Of a stretch of 64,000 bases of DNA, positions 34,403 to 43,172 are shown piece after piece; position 1 is the stretch's first letter; each line of letters opens with the position of its first letter. A program made the translations under genes and the position numbers. The stretch is from Hydrogenophaga sp. (GTDB taxonomy: Bacteria > Pseudomonadota > Gammaproteobacteria > Burkholderiales > Burkholderiaceae_C). Below the pieces are notes generated by a model, which did not search any database, was not told the origin of the DNA, and saw only the letters and a program-made list of their open reading frames with translations. The stretch spans positions 62,001-126,000 of the forward strand of contig NZ_JAUSOO010000133.1 in assembly GCF_030656115.1 (NCBI RefSeq). The letters are read 5' to 3'.

Positions 34403-34912
34403 TTACAGGCCCAGCGCCAGGCGCTCGGCTGCCGCCAAGTCTTTGCCGTTGACCACGTACACGCTGTTGACCATGTCGATCTCGATCACCGTCACGCCGT
34501 TCATTGAGACCTTGTAGTAGCTGAGCGCGCTGGTGATCTTGATCTCGGTCTTGTCGCCAGCCTTGGCGGTGCCGGGGTCCATTTCGGTGTGGTAGCCGCG
34601 CACCACCACTTCCAGCGCGGTGATGGCTCCGGTGTCGTCTTGCTGCAAGGCGCCGGCAAAGCGCAGCAGCAGCCCGGCCACGGTGGTCACACCCCACTGG
34701 GCCAGGGTTTCGCGGTCGAAGCCGCCCATGGTCCACTGCATTTCCAGGCCTTCCATGCCCAGCGCCTGTTTCACCGGGCCTTGCATGCCGCCGGCCTGGT
34801 AGTCCTCGGTTTTGCGGGTCAGCTTGGGCAGGGTCACCTCGGGCACCAGCCCGGCGTAGCTGAGGCCGTTCACAAACAGGTTGAAGTTCTTGAGCTTTTT
34901 GGGCAGTGCCAT
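34403..34912 (-). CDS. FII: Major tail tube protein FII
   Basis: A 169-residue P2 gpFII tail tube subunit. It opens MALPKKLKNFNLFVNGLSYA and carries TLPKLTRKTEDYQAGGM and LEMQWTMGGFD, all family features. Hexameric rings form the inner tube of the contractile tail. The gene follows FI by 56 bases. Confidence 0.93.
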   Translation of the reverse strand: MALPKKLKNFNLFVNGLSYAGLVPEVTLPKLTRKTEDYQAGGMQGPVKQALGMEGLEMQWTMGGFDRETLAQWGVTTVAGLLLRFAGALQQDDTGAITALEVVVRGYHTEMDPGTAKAGDKTEIKITSALSYYKVSMNGVTVIEIDMVNSVYVVNGKDLAAAERLALGL

Positions 34913-34968
34913 GGGGGGCCTCTATGCGGTGGGGTGCGGTGTGGGGTGGGCGCGGGTGGTGTGGCCGC

Positions 34969-36147
34969 TCAGGCGGCGTTCACGCGGGCGGCGAACTCGG
35001 CGTAATACCGGTCGGTGATGCGCTGGCGGAAGGCCAGATCTTCAAGCGGGGGAATGGGCGTGTAGTCGTAGTCAATGACCAGCTTGCCTTCTTTCAGGCG
35101 GTCGGCGGTGTTGATGGTTTCGTCGTACCAGGCTGCGCCGTCGAGGATGTAGCCCAGCGTTTTCAGCTCGCGCATTTTGGCGTTCACGCCTTCCAAAATG
35201 TCTTTCACGATGGACGGGTGCAGCGGCTTGTCGTTGGCCCACATGTGGGCTTCGGCGATGCTGTCGGCCAGGACCTGCGCGGTGCGCACCGAGCTCTCAA
35301 ACGAGAAGAGCGGTTCGTCAGAGCAGGTGCGCGAACCCCAGAACTTGAAGCCCTGGGCGTTGATCAGCGTGGTGATGCCGTCTTCGTTGAGCAGGCCCGC
35401 GTCGGTCGCGCTGCTTTGCAGGTCCCAGAAGATGCTTTTGCTGATCCCCGTCACGCCATTCACGGCGACGTTGCTGATGGTCTTGTGCCAGCCGGTTTCG
35501 AAGTCGATCTTGGCGCGCAGGCCCAGGGCATAGGCCACGGCGGGCGCTTCTGCGGGGGCGCTGTCCACGGTGTCCCAGCTTTGGAAGTTGGGGTGAATGA
35601 GCATGAGCTCACGGGCACCAAAGTCGGCCCGGTAGGCCAGGGCTTCGGCCACCGTGTCGCATTCCCAGCAGCTGGCGTAAGCCACGGCGCGCAGCTGCAG
35701 CGCCACGCTGGCCAGCTCGGCGGCCACAGCGGGCGAGTCCAGGCCCGGGGCGCCCAAGATGCGGGGTTTTACACCCAGCATGGCCTGCGCACTGAGCAGG
35801 GCCTTGAGGCCGGTGCGCTGGCCGGTGCCGAGCACCGTGCCGATCACGTTGGTGGTGGTGGCTGCGTCGTCTACCCCGGACTCCACGCGCACCACCACGA
35901 TCACCGGGCGGGTTTGCTGGCTGATGGCGGTGAGCGTTTTACCCAGCGTGCCGGTGGCGCCGGCTTTGCCGATGGCGGCGTACACGTCGGTGACCAACAC
36001 CGGGGTGTTGAGCGGGAACGCGTCCGCGTCAGCCGCCGGGCCTGTGGCCACCAGGCCGATGATGGCGGTGGCAATGGTGCGAATGGGGCGGGTGCCCTCG
36101 GTGATTTCGACAACGCGAACGCCGTGGTGGTACTGGTCGAGCGACAT
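34969..36147 (-). CDS. FI: Tail sheath protein FI
   Basis: A 392-residue sheath protein. It opens DQYHHGVRVVEITEGTRPIR and has the conserved TAIIGLVATGPAADAD. The C-terminal WGSRTCSDEPLFSFES and YYAEFAARVNAA match P2-type sheaths. It contracts to drive the tube through the host envelope. It is first in its operon, about 100 bases downstream of the late-promoter site at 36242. Confidence 0.95.
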   Translation of the reverse strand: MSLDQYHHGVRVVEITEGTRPIRTIATAIIGLVATGPAADADAFPLNTPVLVTDVYAAIGKAGATGTLGKTLTAISQQTRPVIVVVRVESGVDDAATTTNVIGTVLGTGQRTGLKALLSAQAMLGVKPRILGAPGLDSPAVAAELASVALQLRAVAYASCWECDTVAEALAYRADFGARELMLIHPNFQSWDTVDSAPAEAPAVAYALGLRAKIDFETGWHKTISNVAVNGVTGISKSIFWDLQSSATDAGLLNEDGITTLINAQGFKFWGSRTCSDEPLFSFESSVRTAQVLADSIAEAHMWANDKPLHPSIVKDILEGVNAKMRELKTLGYILDGAAWYDETINTADRLKEGKLVIDYDYTPIPPLEDLAFRQRITDRYYAEFAARVNAA

Positions 36148-36241
36148 AGAGGTGGGGTCCTTGGCTGGTGGGCGGTGGCTGCTGTGTGAGCCTGCTGTGC
36201 AAGTGTCGGGGCATCTCTCGCGCGAGGCGAGCGCGGCGCCG

Positions 36242-36260
36242 TGTGTGCCGCGCTCTTACA
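36242..36260 (-). promoter_or_regulatory. Ogr-type late promoter element upstream of FI
   Basis: TGT (36242-36244), 13 bases, ACA (36258-36260), preceded by CGCGCGAGGC and GGCGCCG. P2 Ogr is known to bind TGT-N12-ACA near -55; here the spacer counts 13. The dyad centre is about 104 bases from the FI start. Confidence 0.65.
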
Positions 36261-36365
36261 TTGCGGGGTTTGTCAATGGGTGGCGTTGATCAGCAGCGCG
36301 GCCACGTCGGGTGCCAGCGTAGATGCCTGCTGGGGTGTATTGGTAGGCTTGCATGTGTGTGTGTC

Positions 36366-37349
36366 TCAAAATTTGATGCAGGCGAGCAGAGTGATGTTGC
36401 GGGGGCGTGCCTCACTTCCGCCGTCCACCGGAATGCCGTGCTGGTGTTCTCCAGCCGAGTTAACGCCTGGCGTCGAGCTATTGACGATGTTGTCGAATGC
36501 GCCATCGTCTCCCAGCAGCCGGTAAGGCTGGTTGATAGATGGGGTGGATCCGAAGTTTGTTGTGGCGGTGTGCGTATGTTCCCCGGCTGCTGGGGTCGCG
36601 CCGCCGTGGTTGTGGGATAAGTTTTGGCTGCCCTGCACTGTGCCGAACGAGCGCCCCACGTCCAGACCTCGACCATCATCCCAACCGCGAAGGAACTCGC
36701 CGCGTAGGTCGGGTAGGTTGAAGGTGGTTGAGCCATCTCCAATGCCGAAGGTGGTGCCAATTGCCGAAAACAAGGCTGCAAAAAATGTGCGGCTGACGGC
36801 GCTGCCGTCTGCCTTTAGCCACCCAGCCGGAGGCGTTGCGCGGGCAAAGTGCGCCACCATGGCCGAAGGCGCGGCCATGGTGGCCGCCGCTTGCACAAAC
36901 GACGTGGTGGCCAGTTGGGTGTTGCTGGATCCTGGCGCTGCCGTGGGCGCAGTGGGTGCGCCGCTGAAAGCAGGGCTGGCCAGCGGAGCTGCGCCCGCCA
37001 CGTCGGCCACCGTCAAGACCACGGCACCCGTGCGGCCAGCCACGCTGGTGACCAGCGTGGCCACCGCTGCAGCCACCGCCGTGAGCACAAAGGCGGTGGT
37101 GGACAGCTGGGTGGTGTTGGTGCCTGGCGCGGCGGTGGGCGCTGTGGGTGCGCCAGTGAAAACCGGGGAGGCGAGGGGCGCTTTTTGGGTGCCCAGCGTG
37201 TCCACGGCTTCTTTCAGATACGCCGTGCGGTTGGCCAAGTTCTTCAGCGGCGCGTTGGTCACCCCCGTGGGGCCTCCGAGCACGGGGTCTGTGGTCTCGA
37301 TCTGGTAGACGCCAGCGTCCCAGGTGGCGGTTTCGGGCAGGTTGGCCAT
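36366..37349 (-). CDS. Tail fibre / tail collar protein
   Basis: A 327-residue fibre protein. The N-terminus (MANLPETATWDAGVYQIETT) is the baseplate-attachment type. Two near-identical repeats lie at residues about 57-88 and 121-152 (APLASPVFTGAPTAPTAAPG and APLASPAFSGAPTAPTAAPG). A tail collar domain follows (HFARATPPAGWLKADGSAVS and FNLPDLRGEFLRGWDDGRG). It ends with the usual NITLLACIKF. It replaces gene H of P2 and probably sets host range. Next upstream is I. Confidence 0.9.
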   Translation of the reverse strand: MANLPETATWDAGVYQIETTDPVLGGPTGVTNAPLKNLANRTAYLKEAVDTLGTQKAPLASPVFTGAPTAPTAAPGTNTTQLSTTAFVLTAVAAAVATLVTSVAGRTGAVVLTVADVAGAAPLASPAFSGAPTAPTAAPGSSNTQLATTSFVQAAATMAAPSAMVAHFARATPPAGWLKADGSAVSRTFFAALFSAIGTTFGIGDGSTTFNLPDLRGEFLRGWDDGRGLDVGRSFGTVQGSQNLSHNHGGATPAAGEHTHTATTNFGSTPSINQPYRLLGDDGAFDNIVNSSTPGVNSAGEHQHGIPVDGGSEARPRNITLLACIKF

Positions 37350-37351
37350 TT

Positions 37352-38044
37352 TTATGCGGTTCCGTGGTTGTAGGTGCCGTCGTAGCGGGCACTGGCGTTG
37401 TGAATGTTGGCAATTTCGGTGAAAACTAGGCCCACCAGGTGGCAGCGCACAGGGGCCACAAAGCCCATGATCTGCCGCACCTGGGCGGCTTGTGCGTTGG
37501 TGATGGGCTGGGCCAGCATCACGCGGTAATTCGCCCAGTCCAGATCTCCGATGTATTCGGCTTCGCCGTCGTGGTCCAGCGTTCCATCGTGCAGCTGGGT
37601 GGCGTCACCCTCTTGCAAAACAGCATCGCCATAGCCCGCGTTTTCAAGCGCCCGGCGAATGGCCCAGGGCGTGCCCTTGCGCCGGTGCACGTCAATGGCG
37701 CCGCGCACGGCCTGGCGCTGTGTGGCTTCTGACCAGTTGGCGTCCCACACGTCGATTTGAAACGCCCAGGCCAGCCAGGGCAGCAGGGTTTGGGGGCAGG
37801 TGTTGGGGTTCCAGAGTTCCCGCAGCGGGGTGGGCAGGTTGCCCATCCGTTTCGTGCTTTGCTCCAGGCGCAGTTCGGTGGCGGTGGCGTTGCGCGGCAG
37901 CAGGGTTTCGCCCGCATCTGCAGAGCGCAGAAGGCGCCCGGCCTCCAGCATCATGCGCTGCCACAGGCTGCGCAGGGGTTCGGGCAAGCTCGGCAGCAGG
38001 GCGGCACCCAGCGCCAGGGCGGCTTCGGCGGACACCGTTGTCAT
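37352..38044 (-). CDS. I: Baseplate protein I
   Basis: A 230-residue P2 gpI-type protein. RLEQSTKRMGNLPTPLRELW, TLLPWLAWAFQIDVWD and AIDVHRRKGTPWAIRRAL are the family blocks. It helps form the baseplate wedge. ATG 38044 overlaps the J stop by four bases. Confidence 0.9.
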   Translation of the reverse strand: MTTVSAEAALALGAALLPSLPEPLRSLWQRMMLEAGRLLRSADAGETLLPRNATATELRLEQSTKRMGNLPTPLRELWNPNTCPQTLLPWLAWAFQIDVWDANWSEATQRQAVRGAIDVHRRKGTPWAIRRALENAGYGDAVLQEGDATQLHDGTLDHDGEAEYIGDLDWANYRVMLAQPITNAQAAQVRQIMGFVAPVRCHLVGLVFTEIANIHNASARYDGTYNHGTA

Positions 38045-38937
38045 GCGATTTCCTGCAGCGTGAGGGCGCGCCCGGTGCACCACGCGGCTTGCGCCCAGGT
38101 GCAATCCACGTCAGCAGCCGGGGTGGTGAGCGTGACGCGGTGCACGCCAGAGCGGTGCAGCGCGGCGATGATACCGGAGCGGCTCGCGCCCAGGCCCATG
38201 CGGTGCTGCGCGGCGGTGTAGGCGTCCAGCGCGGCCAGGGCAGCGGCTTCAATGGCCGCCTGCCCGGCGCCGGGATACACGTCGAGCGTGGCGTCAACGC
38301 TGTAGCTCACCACCTCGGCGGACTGCACCACCACGGTGTCGCACAGCGGGCGCACGGTGTCGGCGCTCAGGGCCAGCGTTACGGCGGCGAGGATGGGCGC
38401 GGACGCTGCCCCGCTGCCGGTGTGCGTGAGCACCGCCACATTCACCGTGCCCGGCGCCAGGCTGCTGACGCCCACGTCTTTGATGGCGCCGGACACGCTC
38501 AGCGCGTGGTATTTGTAGGCGCCCCGGCTCCCGGCGGTGGTGTAGCTCTCCAGCGAGAGCAGCACGCGGGCGCGAAAGTCGTCGTCGGCCTCGTACACCG
38601 CATCGGTGGGCGGGGTTGCGGCGGGGTTTGCGGGGGTCACTACCAGGCGCGCCACGCCGTAGTTTGCGGCGATCTGGTCCAGGTCGGTGTCCGTGGCGTA
38701 GGCCAGCATCACGGCGCGCGCTGCGCTGTTGACGCGCTCGCGCAGCAGCAGCTCGCGGTAGGCGCACACCTGCAAAATTTTGAATGCCGGGTCGGACTCC
38801 AGCAGCGCGGAAAAGGTGGGGTCGCGGGCTTGCAGATCCGCCAGCATGCTGCCGAAAATGATTTCAAAGTCCAGCGGTTCAATGACCTGGGGCGCCGGTA
38901 AAAGCGTCAAGTCAATGGGGGTGTTCGGGTGGTTCAT
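38041..38937 (-). CDS. J: Baseplate assembly protein J
   Basis: A 298-residue gpJ-type protein. DFEIIFGSMLADLQARDPTF, AYRELLLRERVNSAARAVML and LDQIAANYGVARLVVTPA are conserved blocks. It forms the baseplate wedge with W and I. The start overlaps W by four bases. Confidence 0.93.
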   Translation of the reverse strand: MNHPNTPIDLTLLPAPQVIEPLDFEIIFGSMLADLQARDPTFSALLESDPAFKILQVCAYRELLLRERVNSAARAVMLAYATDTDLDQIAANYGVARLVVTPANPAATPPTDAVYEADDDFRARVLLSLESYTTAGSRGAYKYHALSVSGAIKDVGVSSLAPGTVNVAVLTHTGSGAASAPILAAVTLALSADTVRPLCDTVVVQSAEVVSYSVDATLDVYPGAGQAAIEAAALAALDAYTAAQHRMGLGASRSGIIAALHRSGVHRVTLTTPAADVDCTWAQAAWCTGRALTLQEIA

Positions 38938-39293
38938 GCGGCGGCGGTGTTGCTCAGGTCTACCTGCAGGCCCACGGGCTGGTCGCCAGCGGGTGTGGCG
39001 TAAAAGCCGTCAATGTCGAGCACCACCTGGCCATGCCGAACGCCCGTTTGCAGCGCCACACGAATCAGGCGCAAGCGGGGTTCCCAGCGCATCAGGGCGC
39101 TGGCTGTGGCGGCGTACACGCGCAGCCGGGTGGCGCCGTTGTCGGGCTGGTCGATCAGCTCGGGCAGCAAGCTGCCGTAGTCGCGGCGCATCACGCGGCT
39201 TCCCAGCGGGGTGGTGAGTATGTCCACGATGGACTGGTTCAGGTGGTCAAGCCCGTCCACGGCTTGCCCGGTGGTGCGGTGCATGCCGATCAT
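38934..39293 (-). CDS. W: Baseplate wedge protein W
   Basis: A 119-residue gpW/gp25-like protein. QSIVDILTTPLGSRVMRRDY, GSLLPELIDQP and RLIRVALQTG are typical. The frame is open further upstream only as an overlap with V. ATG 39293 overlaps the V stop by four bases. Confidence 0.93.
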   Translation of the reverse strand: MIGMHRTTGQAVDGLDHLNQSIVDILTTPLGSRVMRRDYGSLLPELIDQPDNGATRLRVYAATASALMRWEPRLRLIRVALQTGVRHGQVVLDIDGFYATPAGDQPVGLQVDLSNTAAA

Positions 39294-39826
39294 GCGGGGC
39301 CTCCGGTGTTGGCGGGGCCGGGGGTGGTGCCGCTGTGGGCGTGGGTGCTGCCCACGTTGATGCCGTTGTGCGTCAGGCTGGGGCCGATGACCGCGACCGC
39401 GCCATGCAGCGTGATGCTGTCGGCCGTGATGCCGGCGGCACTGCCTGCGGTCAGCACGATGTCGAGGCTGTGGGCGGCGTGGTCGTAGTCGATCACGGTG
39501 CCGTCGGGGTACAGGGTGCGGTGCACGTTGGGCGAGCTGCTGGGGGTGGGGTTGGCGGTGCTGGGGGCGCCCACCAGCACCCAGCCAGCGGCCATGTCGC
39601 CACCGGGGGAGAGCACCAAGCACTGTTCGCCCACGCTGGGCGGGCACCAGGTGCGCACGTTGCCGGCGCGGGTTTCGAACCAAGGGCGCCAGTCCGTGAG
39701 CAGCTCGCCAGACTGCACGCGCACCCGGGCGGCCGTGTGGTCCACTTCGGCAATGGTGCCCGGACGGATGGCGTTTTCCAGCCGCCGCAGCAGTTCGTTC
39801 AGGGTGAGTTCGGGGTTGTTGGACAC
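39290..39826 (-). CDS. V: Baseplate spike protein V
   Basis: A 178-residue gpV-type spike. An OB-fold region (ARVRVQSGELLTDWRPWFE, VGEQCLVLSPGGDMAAGWVL) precedes a beta-helix part (TADSITLHGAVAVIG). The C-terminus has STHAHSGTTPGPANTGG, matching the HxH metal tip of these spikes. The start is GTG 39826. It heads the V-W-J-I operon. Confidence 0.92.
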   Translation of the reverse strand: MSNNPELTLNELLRRLENAIRPGTIAEVDHTAARVRVQSGELLTDWRPWFETRAGNVRTWCPPSVGEQCLVLSPGGDMAAGWVLVGAPSTANPTPSSSPNVHRTLYPDGTVIDYDHAAHSLDIVLTAGSAAGITADSITLHGAVAVIGPSLTHNGINVGSTHAHSGTTPGPANTGGPA

Positions 39827-39875
39827 AGTGCGCTTACTGTGCCGCTTGCGCTCGCGCGAGGCGAGTTTGTGGGCG

Positions 39876-39894
39876 TGTGGCGTGGGGGCTTACA
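39876..39894 (-). promoter_or_regulatory. Ogr-type late promoter element upstream of V
   Basis: TGT (39876-39878), 13 bases, ACA (39892-39894), near a CTCGCGCGAGGCGAG block (39851-39865). Its centre lies about 59 bases from the V start. Confidence 0.6.
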
Positions 39895-39939
39895 CGGGGG
39901 TGATGGTGGTGGGTTGAATGGCGCGCATCAATGGTTTTT

Positions 39940-40383
39940 CTATCCCGCCGACTCCAACAGCGCCTCGGCCTGCGCCGTCGTCAGGCCAAAGCCGTAGCTG
40001 TTGCCCAGGATGTGCAGCACCCTCCAGCGGTCACCGGGCGACACATCCAGCCACACGCGGTACGCCTCCACCTCGTAGGCCAGCCGCGCCTGTCGGCGGG
40101 TCAGGTAACGCCACCAGAACCGCAACAGCCCGTCGCGGCGCTGCTGCGCCTGGTGGCAGCGCTCGTGCGCCAGCAGCGCGGGCTTGTTGCGGGCGTCCCG
40201 GTTGATCACGATCACCCCAGGGCTCCACGCCGCGCCATCCCAGCCAAACATCAACCAGCTCGGCACCTCGGCCACACCGCCATGGCGCCGCGCCCGGGCA
40301 AAAATCCACAGCAGCGTGCACAGCGCAGCCACAGCCAGCACAGACAGCACCATCAGGCCGTCGGGGGTCAGGGTCTTGGTCAT
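39940..40383 (-). CDS. Membrane-anchored HExxH metalloprotease-like protein
   Basis: A 147-residue protein. A membrane segment (LMVLSVLAVAALCTLLWIFA, about 11-30) precedes a domain with HERCH, an HExxH zinc motif, in ALLAHERCHQAQQRRDG. Downstream YEVEAYRVW holds Glu as a possible third ligand. Two metal-binding His and a Glu are present, but activity is unproven. It lies in the tail-fibre operon, an unusual place for a protease. ATG 40383 is the last good start. Confidence 0.7.
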   Translation of the reverse strand: MTKTLTPDGLMVLSVLAVAALCTLLWIFARARRHGGVAEVPSWLMFGWDGAAWSPGVIVINRDARNKPALLAHERCHQAQQRRDGLLRFWWRYLTRRQARLAYEVEAYRVWLDVSPGDRWRVLHILGNSYGFGLTTAQAEALLESAG

Positions 40384-40742
40384 TCGTCGGCTCCGAGTTG
40401 CTCCACCGGCGTGCCATCGCTCAAAACCGCATCGGCACAAAACGCCTCGCAGTCGGCCAGCGTCGGCGGGGTCAGGTCAGGCCATCTCTCTGCGTAATCA
40501 GCAGACACGACGGCGTTCAACATCGCCGGGTTGCCAACCATCGCCAGCGCCTGCTGAGCAAATTCGGCAGTACACGGCGTTGTGGTGCTGTACGTCTCTG
40601 GCACAGCGGGCGGATCGCCCTGCAGTTGCCCGCCAAAGCTTTCGGATCCACCGGTGTCGGGGTCCAAGCTGCGGGCGATGGCGCACGCCACGGAGTACAG
40701 CGCGGCGGGGATTGTGATCGTCAAGCGGTGGGTGTATCTCAT
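40380..40742 (-). CDS. Unknown protein of tail-fibre block 2
   Basis: A 120-residue protein (MRYTHRLTITIPAALYSVAC and PTLADCEAFCADAVLSDG). No family is known. It is tightly linked: its stop overlaps the HExxH gene start by four bases and it begins five bases after the lectin-like gene. Confidence 0.6.
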   Translation of the reverse strand: MRYTHRLTITIPAALYSVACAIARSLDPDTGGSESFGGQLQGDPPAVPETYSTTTPCTAEFAQQALAMVGNPAMLNAVVSADYAERWPDLTPPTLADCEAFCADAVLSDGTPVEQLGADE

Positions 40743-40746
40743 GGCT

Positions 40747-41997
40747 TTATCCGAGGTACTGCGCGCCGATTTGCTGGGCGAGATAGCGCTCAATCGTGCT
40801 GCGGTCGGTGTCGGAGAGGGTGGATTGACCCGATGCGGCGATTAATTTGCCGTTAAACGGGTTAGTCGTTGCGGATCGCACGATCATGCCGATGTTTGCT
40901 GTGTTTGTTGTTCCACCGCCTAAAGACCGGGTGATTTCACCTCTAACAACACCATTAAGTCTTAGCCCATGTGTCGTACCAGATTTGTACGCGTAAGCGA
41001 CATATGGCAATCCGGGTGTGATATTTCCCGAGCCTGCTGTTACTGTCGCCTCAACAAGAGCCTGATCTCGCCACGTTGCTACAAGCAACCGATCGTCTCT
41101 TAAATATAAGTACGGCGCCAAAACAGCATCGTTACCAGTATTACTTGACGAGTAAATGCTCAAGAGCTGCCCGGTGCCTGGAAGCGTGTCCAAAATAAAA
41201 GCCGCGCACACCCAGTGATTGCTTGCATTTGACAGCACGGCGCCCGGCCCGAGATTCAGCAGGTCATTGGACCCGTCGAATTTCATTGCCCGCTTGCCGT
41301 TCGGCAGGGCCGCAATCACAGGCTTGCTTGCTGTTGTTGGTTGAGTTGCTTGGTTGCCAAGAACTTCGCGGACGGAGAAGTTGTCGAACTCCACCCATTC
41401 CCCATTGTTGCCGCCGTCCACTTGCGCAAAAACAAAATGCTGAGTTTGTGTCGCCGTGAATATTGCTGTGTATACGCCGACCGGTCGAAGTTGAACCGAC
41501 ACCCGAAAATCATTGACGCCTGCCGTGGACAAGTTTTTGTCTGCCACCCGAAAAAAACCGACCCTCCCTGTAGAGACGTTTGCAATTTGCATCGCTACTC
41601 GATACGTTTTGCCAACCTCGCAGGTAATCGGGGCATCAGCACCGCCTGAAGTAATGCCACCTCCGTTCGTAACGCGGAGTCGCCCGCTGGAATGAGCCAA
41701 CAGAGCCGAGCGCCCGGCTGTCCAGCCCACAACACCCAGGTCGAAATGCCCATTACTAACCAACTCAGGCCCTAGCCCGCCGCTCCCGTATGCCCGGTCC
41801 GTCACAAGCCCGAGTACATCACCCACAGCCGTCGCAGGCGTCGTGCCTGCTGAGTCGGTAAAAAGCCCCGCATTGCTCGCAGGTAAGCCCCACAGTGACC
41901 CGTTGTTGCGCCGGATCGCTGCCAAGGCAAGAGACTCAAGCGATGGCCCGCTGGCCGATGCGCGGCCCGCGCTCACTCGTGTCGAACTGAGCTGCAT
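40747..41997 (-). CDS. Carbohydrate-binding / lectin-like tail fibre protein
   Basis: A 416-residue protein. Residues about 75-215 resemble a carbohydrate-binding module (GHFDLGVVGWTAGRSALL, then WVEFDNFSVREVLG). The C-terminal half looks like a concanavalin/LamG fold (AALPNGKRAMKFDGSNDLLN, APYLYLRDDRLLVATW, GLRLNGVVRGEIT). Base composition of 40.9-41.6 kb is lower in GC than the neighbours, a sign of exchange. It may bind a host glycan. The start overlaps the previous gene stop. Confidence 0.7.
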   Translation of the reverse strand: MQLSSTRVSAGRASASGPSLESLALAAIRRNNGSLWGLPASNAGLFTDSAGTTPATAVGDVLGLVTDRAYGSGGLGPELVSNGHFDLGVVGWTAGRSALLAHSSGRLRVTNGGGITSGGADAPITCEVGKTYRVAMQIANVSTGRVGFFRVADKNLSTAGVNDFRVSVQLRPVGVYTAIFTATQTQHFVFAQVDGGNNGEWVEFDNFSVREVLGNQATQPTTASKPVIAALPNGKRAMKFDGSNDLLNLGPGAVLSNASNHWVCAAFILDTLPGTGQLLSIYSSSNTGNDAVLAPYLYLRDDRLLVATWRDQALVEATVTAGSGNITPGLPYVAYAYKSGTTHGLRLNGVVRGEITRSLGGGTTNTANIGMIVRSATTNPFNGKLIAASGQSTLSDTDRSTIERYLAQQIGAQYLG

Positions 41998-42611
41998 CAG
42001 ATCAGCTCCGACACATGCACGATGCCATCCACCGTCTGATCGGTGCCCCGGATGACGCTGATCTGACTGCCGGCAAGGCAGGCCACGTCCATGCTGGTGT
42101 CAGCTTGCAAAAAGTGGCTTGTGCTGGCGCCCGACGTGTTGGTAGCGGTCTGGCTTCCCGTGCCAATGGCGATGCGGCAATTGGCATTTCGCACTGAAAT
42201 ACGCAGCCGAGTCACACCGGCCGACAATGCCAGAGACGTGCTGGCGGCTGCGCCTGCCGTGATCTGGTGTGCCAGACCCAGGCGTCCAAGCGGCTCGGTT
42301 GGGATTGCAATTTCCTCCGCCTCTGCATACAAAACCACGCCACAGCTGTCTGGCTCTGCGGCCGTGCCAATCGGCGCAAATGCGGCCAGGCGGCGCACGC
42401 GGTAGGTCAGCGGGCCGCCGGCAATGTGCATGAGCGGCTTGTTGACCGACAGCTCCCCGGTGGCGACGTAGGCGCCTTCGGCTACGCGGGTTTCCACGAT
42501 CACGCGGCCGCGCCCGGTCATGACCAGGGTGTGTTGTGCTCGCTGCGGCACAGATTGTTCGGCGGAGCTGGCGGCCGCAGTGCCGGAGGCGAGCAGGGTT
42601 TGTAGCGTCAT
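41997..42611 (-). CDS. Phage structural protein, tail-fibre block 2
   Basis: A 204-residue protein, Ala/Ser/Thr-rich and beta-prone (VMTGRGRVIVETRVAEGAYV, LTYRVRRLAAFAPIG). No family is recognised. It is the first gene after the late promoter element at 42687, so it belongs to the late class. Confidence 0.65.
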   Translation of the reverse strand: MTLQTLLASGTAAASSAEQSVPQRAQHTLVMTGRGRVIVETRVAEGAYVATGELSVNKPLMHIAGGPLTYRVRRLAAFAPIGTAAEPDSCGVVLYAEAEEIAIPTEPLGRLGLAHQITAGAAASTSLALSAGVTRLRISVRNANCRIAIGTGSQTATNTSGASTSHFLQADTSMDVACLAGSQISVIRGTDQTVDGIVHVSELI

Positions 42612-42686
42612 GGCAATGGGGGTAGGGGCTTATTGATGTGTGCCCCACTGTGCCCCGGGGCCTCGCGCGAAGCCAGCGCGGCGCCG

Positions 42687-42705
42687 TGTATGCGCGCCTA
42701 TGACA
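42687..42705 (-). promoter_or_regulatory. Ogr-type late promoter element upstream of tail-fibre block 2
   Basis: TGT (42687-42689), 13 bases, ACA (42703-42705). It is preceded by CTCGCGCGAAGCCAGCGCGG and CGCCG, nearly the same block as at 36217. The centre is about 85 bases from the gene start. Confidence 0.65.
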
Positions 42706-42712
42706 TGAGAGG

Positions 42713-43162
42713 CTAAGCTGCCAGCGCGTTGAGCAGGGTGGTGCGCACGCGGTCAATGTCGGCTTCTGAAAAGCCCAACAGCTTGCGCTCGGGGTATTGC
42801 GCCTCGGGGCCGGTGCGGCTCACGCGGTCGCGCAGGCCATCTTGGTGCACCTGCGCAATGCGGGCAGCGCGGCCGGTGAAGCCCACGGCGGCGCCCTCGG
42901 GCTCGGGTAGGGTGCGCAGGTGCTTCACCAGGCGGATTTTGCCGAACATGGCGCGGGCCTTGGTGCTGCCTTTGCGCGTGTCGCGCTGGGGCTTGCGGGG
43001 TTCGAAGGCGGTGCCGTCGGGGTTTTGCTGGCGGGCAATGCGCTGGGCCTGGCTGGCGCGCAGCTCTCGGGCCACTTGGCGCAACAGGGCGCGCTGTGCC
43101 GCGGGCTGCAGCTTGGCCAGCAGGGGCGCGGCCCAGTCTTCCAGCTGTTCAAAGGGGTCCAT
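42713..43162 (-). CDS. S: Tail completion protein S
   Basis: A 149-residue gpS-type protein. RALLRQVARELRASQAQRIA, NPDGTAFEPRKPQ and EAQYPERKLLGFSEADIDRV are family blocks. It is needed to finish tails. It is located after R as in P2. Confidence 0.88.
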   Translation of the reverse strand: MDPFEQLEDWAAPLLAKLQPAAQRALLRQVARELRASQAQRIARQQNPDGTAFEPRKPQRDTRKGSTKARAMFGKIRLVKHLRTLPEPEGAAVGFTGRAARIAQVHQDGLRDRVSRTGPEAQYPERKLLGFSEADIDRVRTTLLNALAA

Positions 43163-43172
43163 CTGTGTTTTG

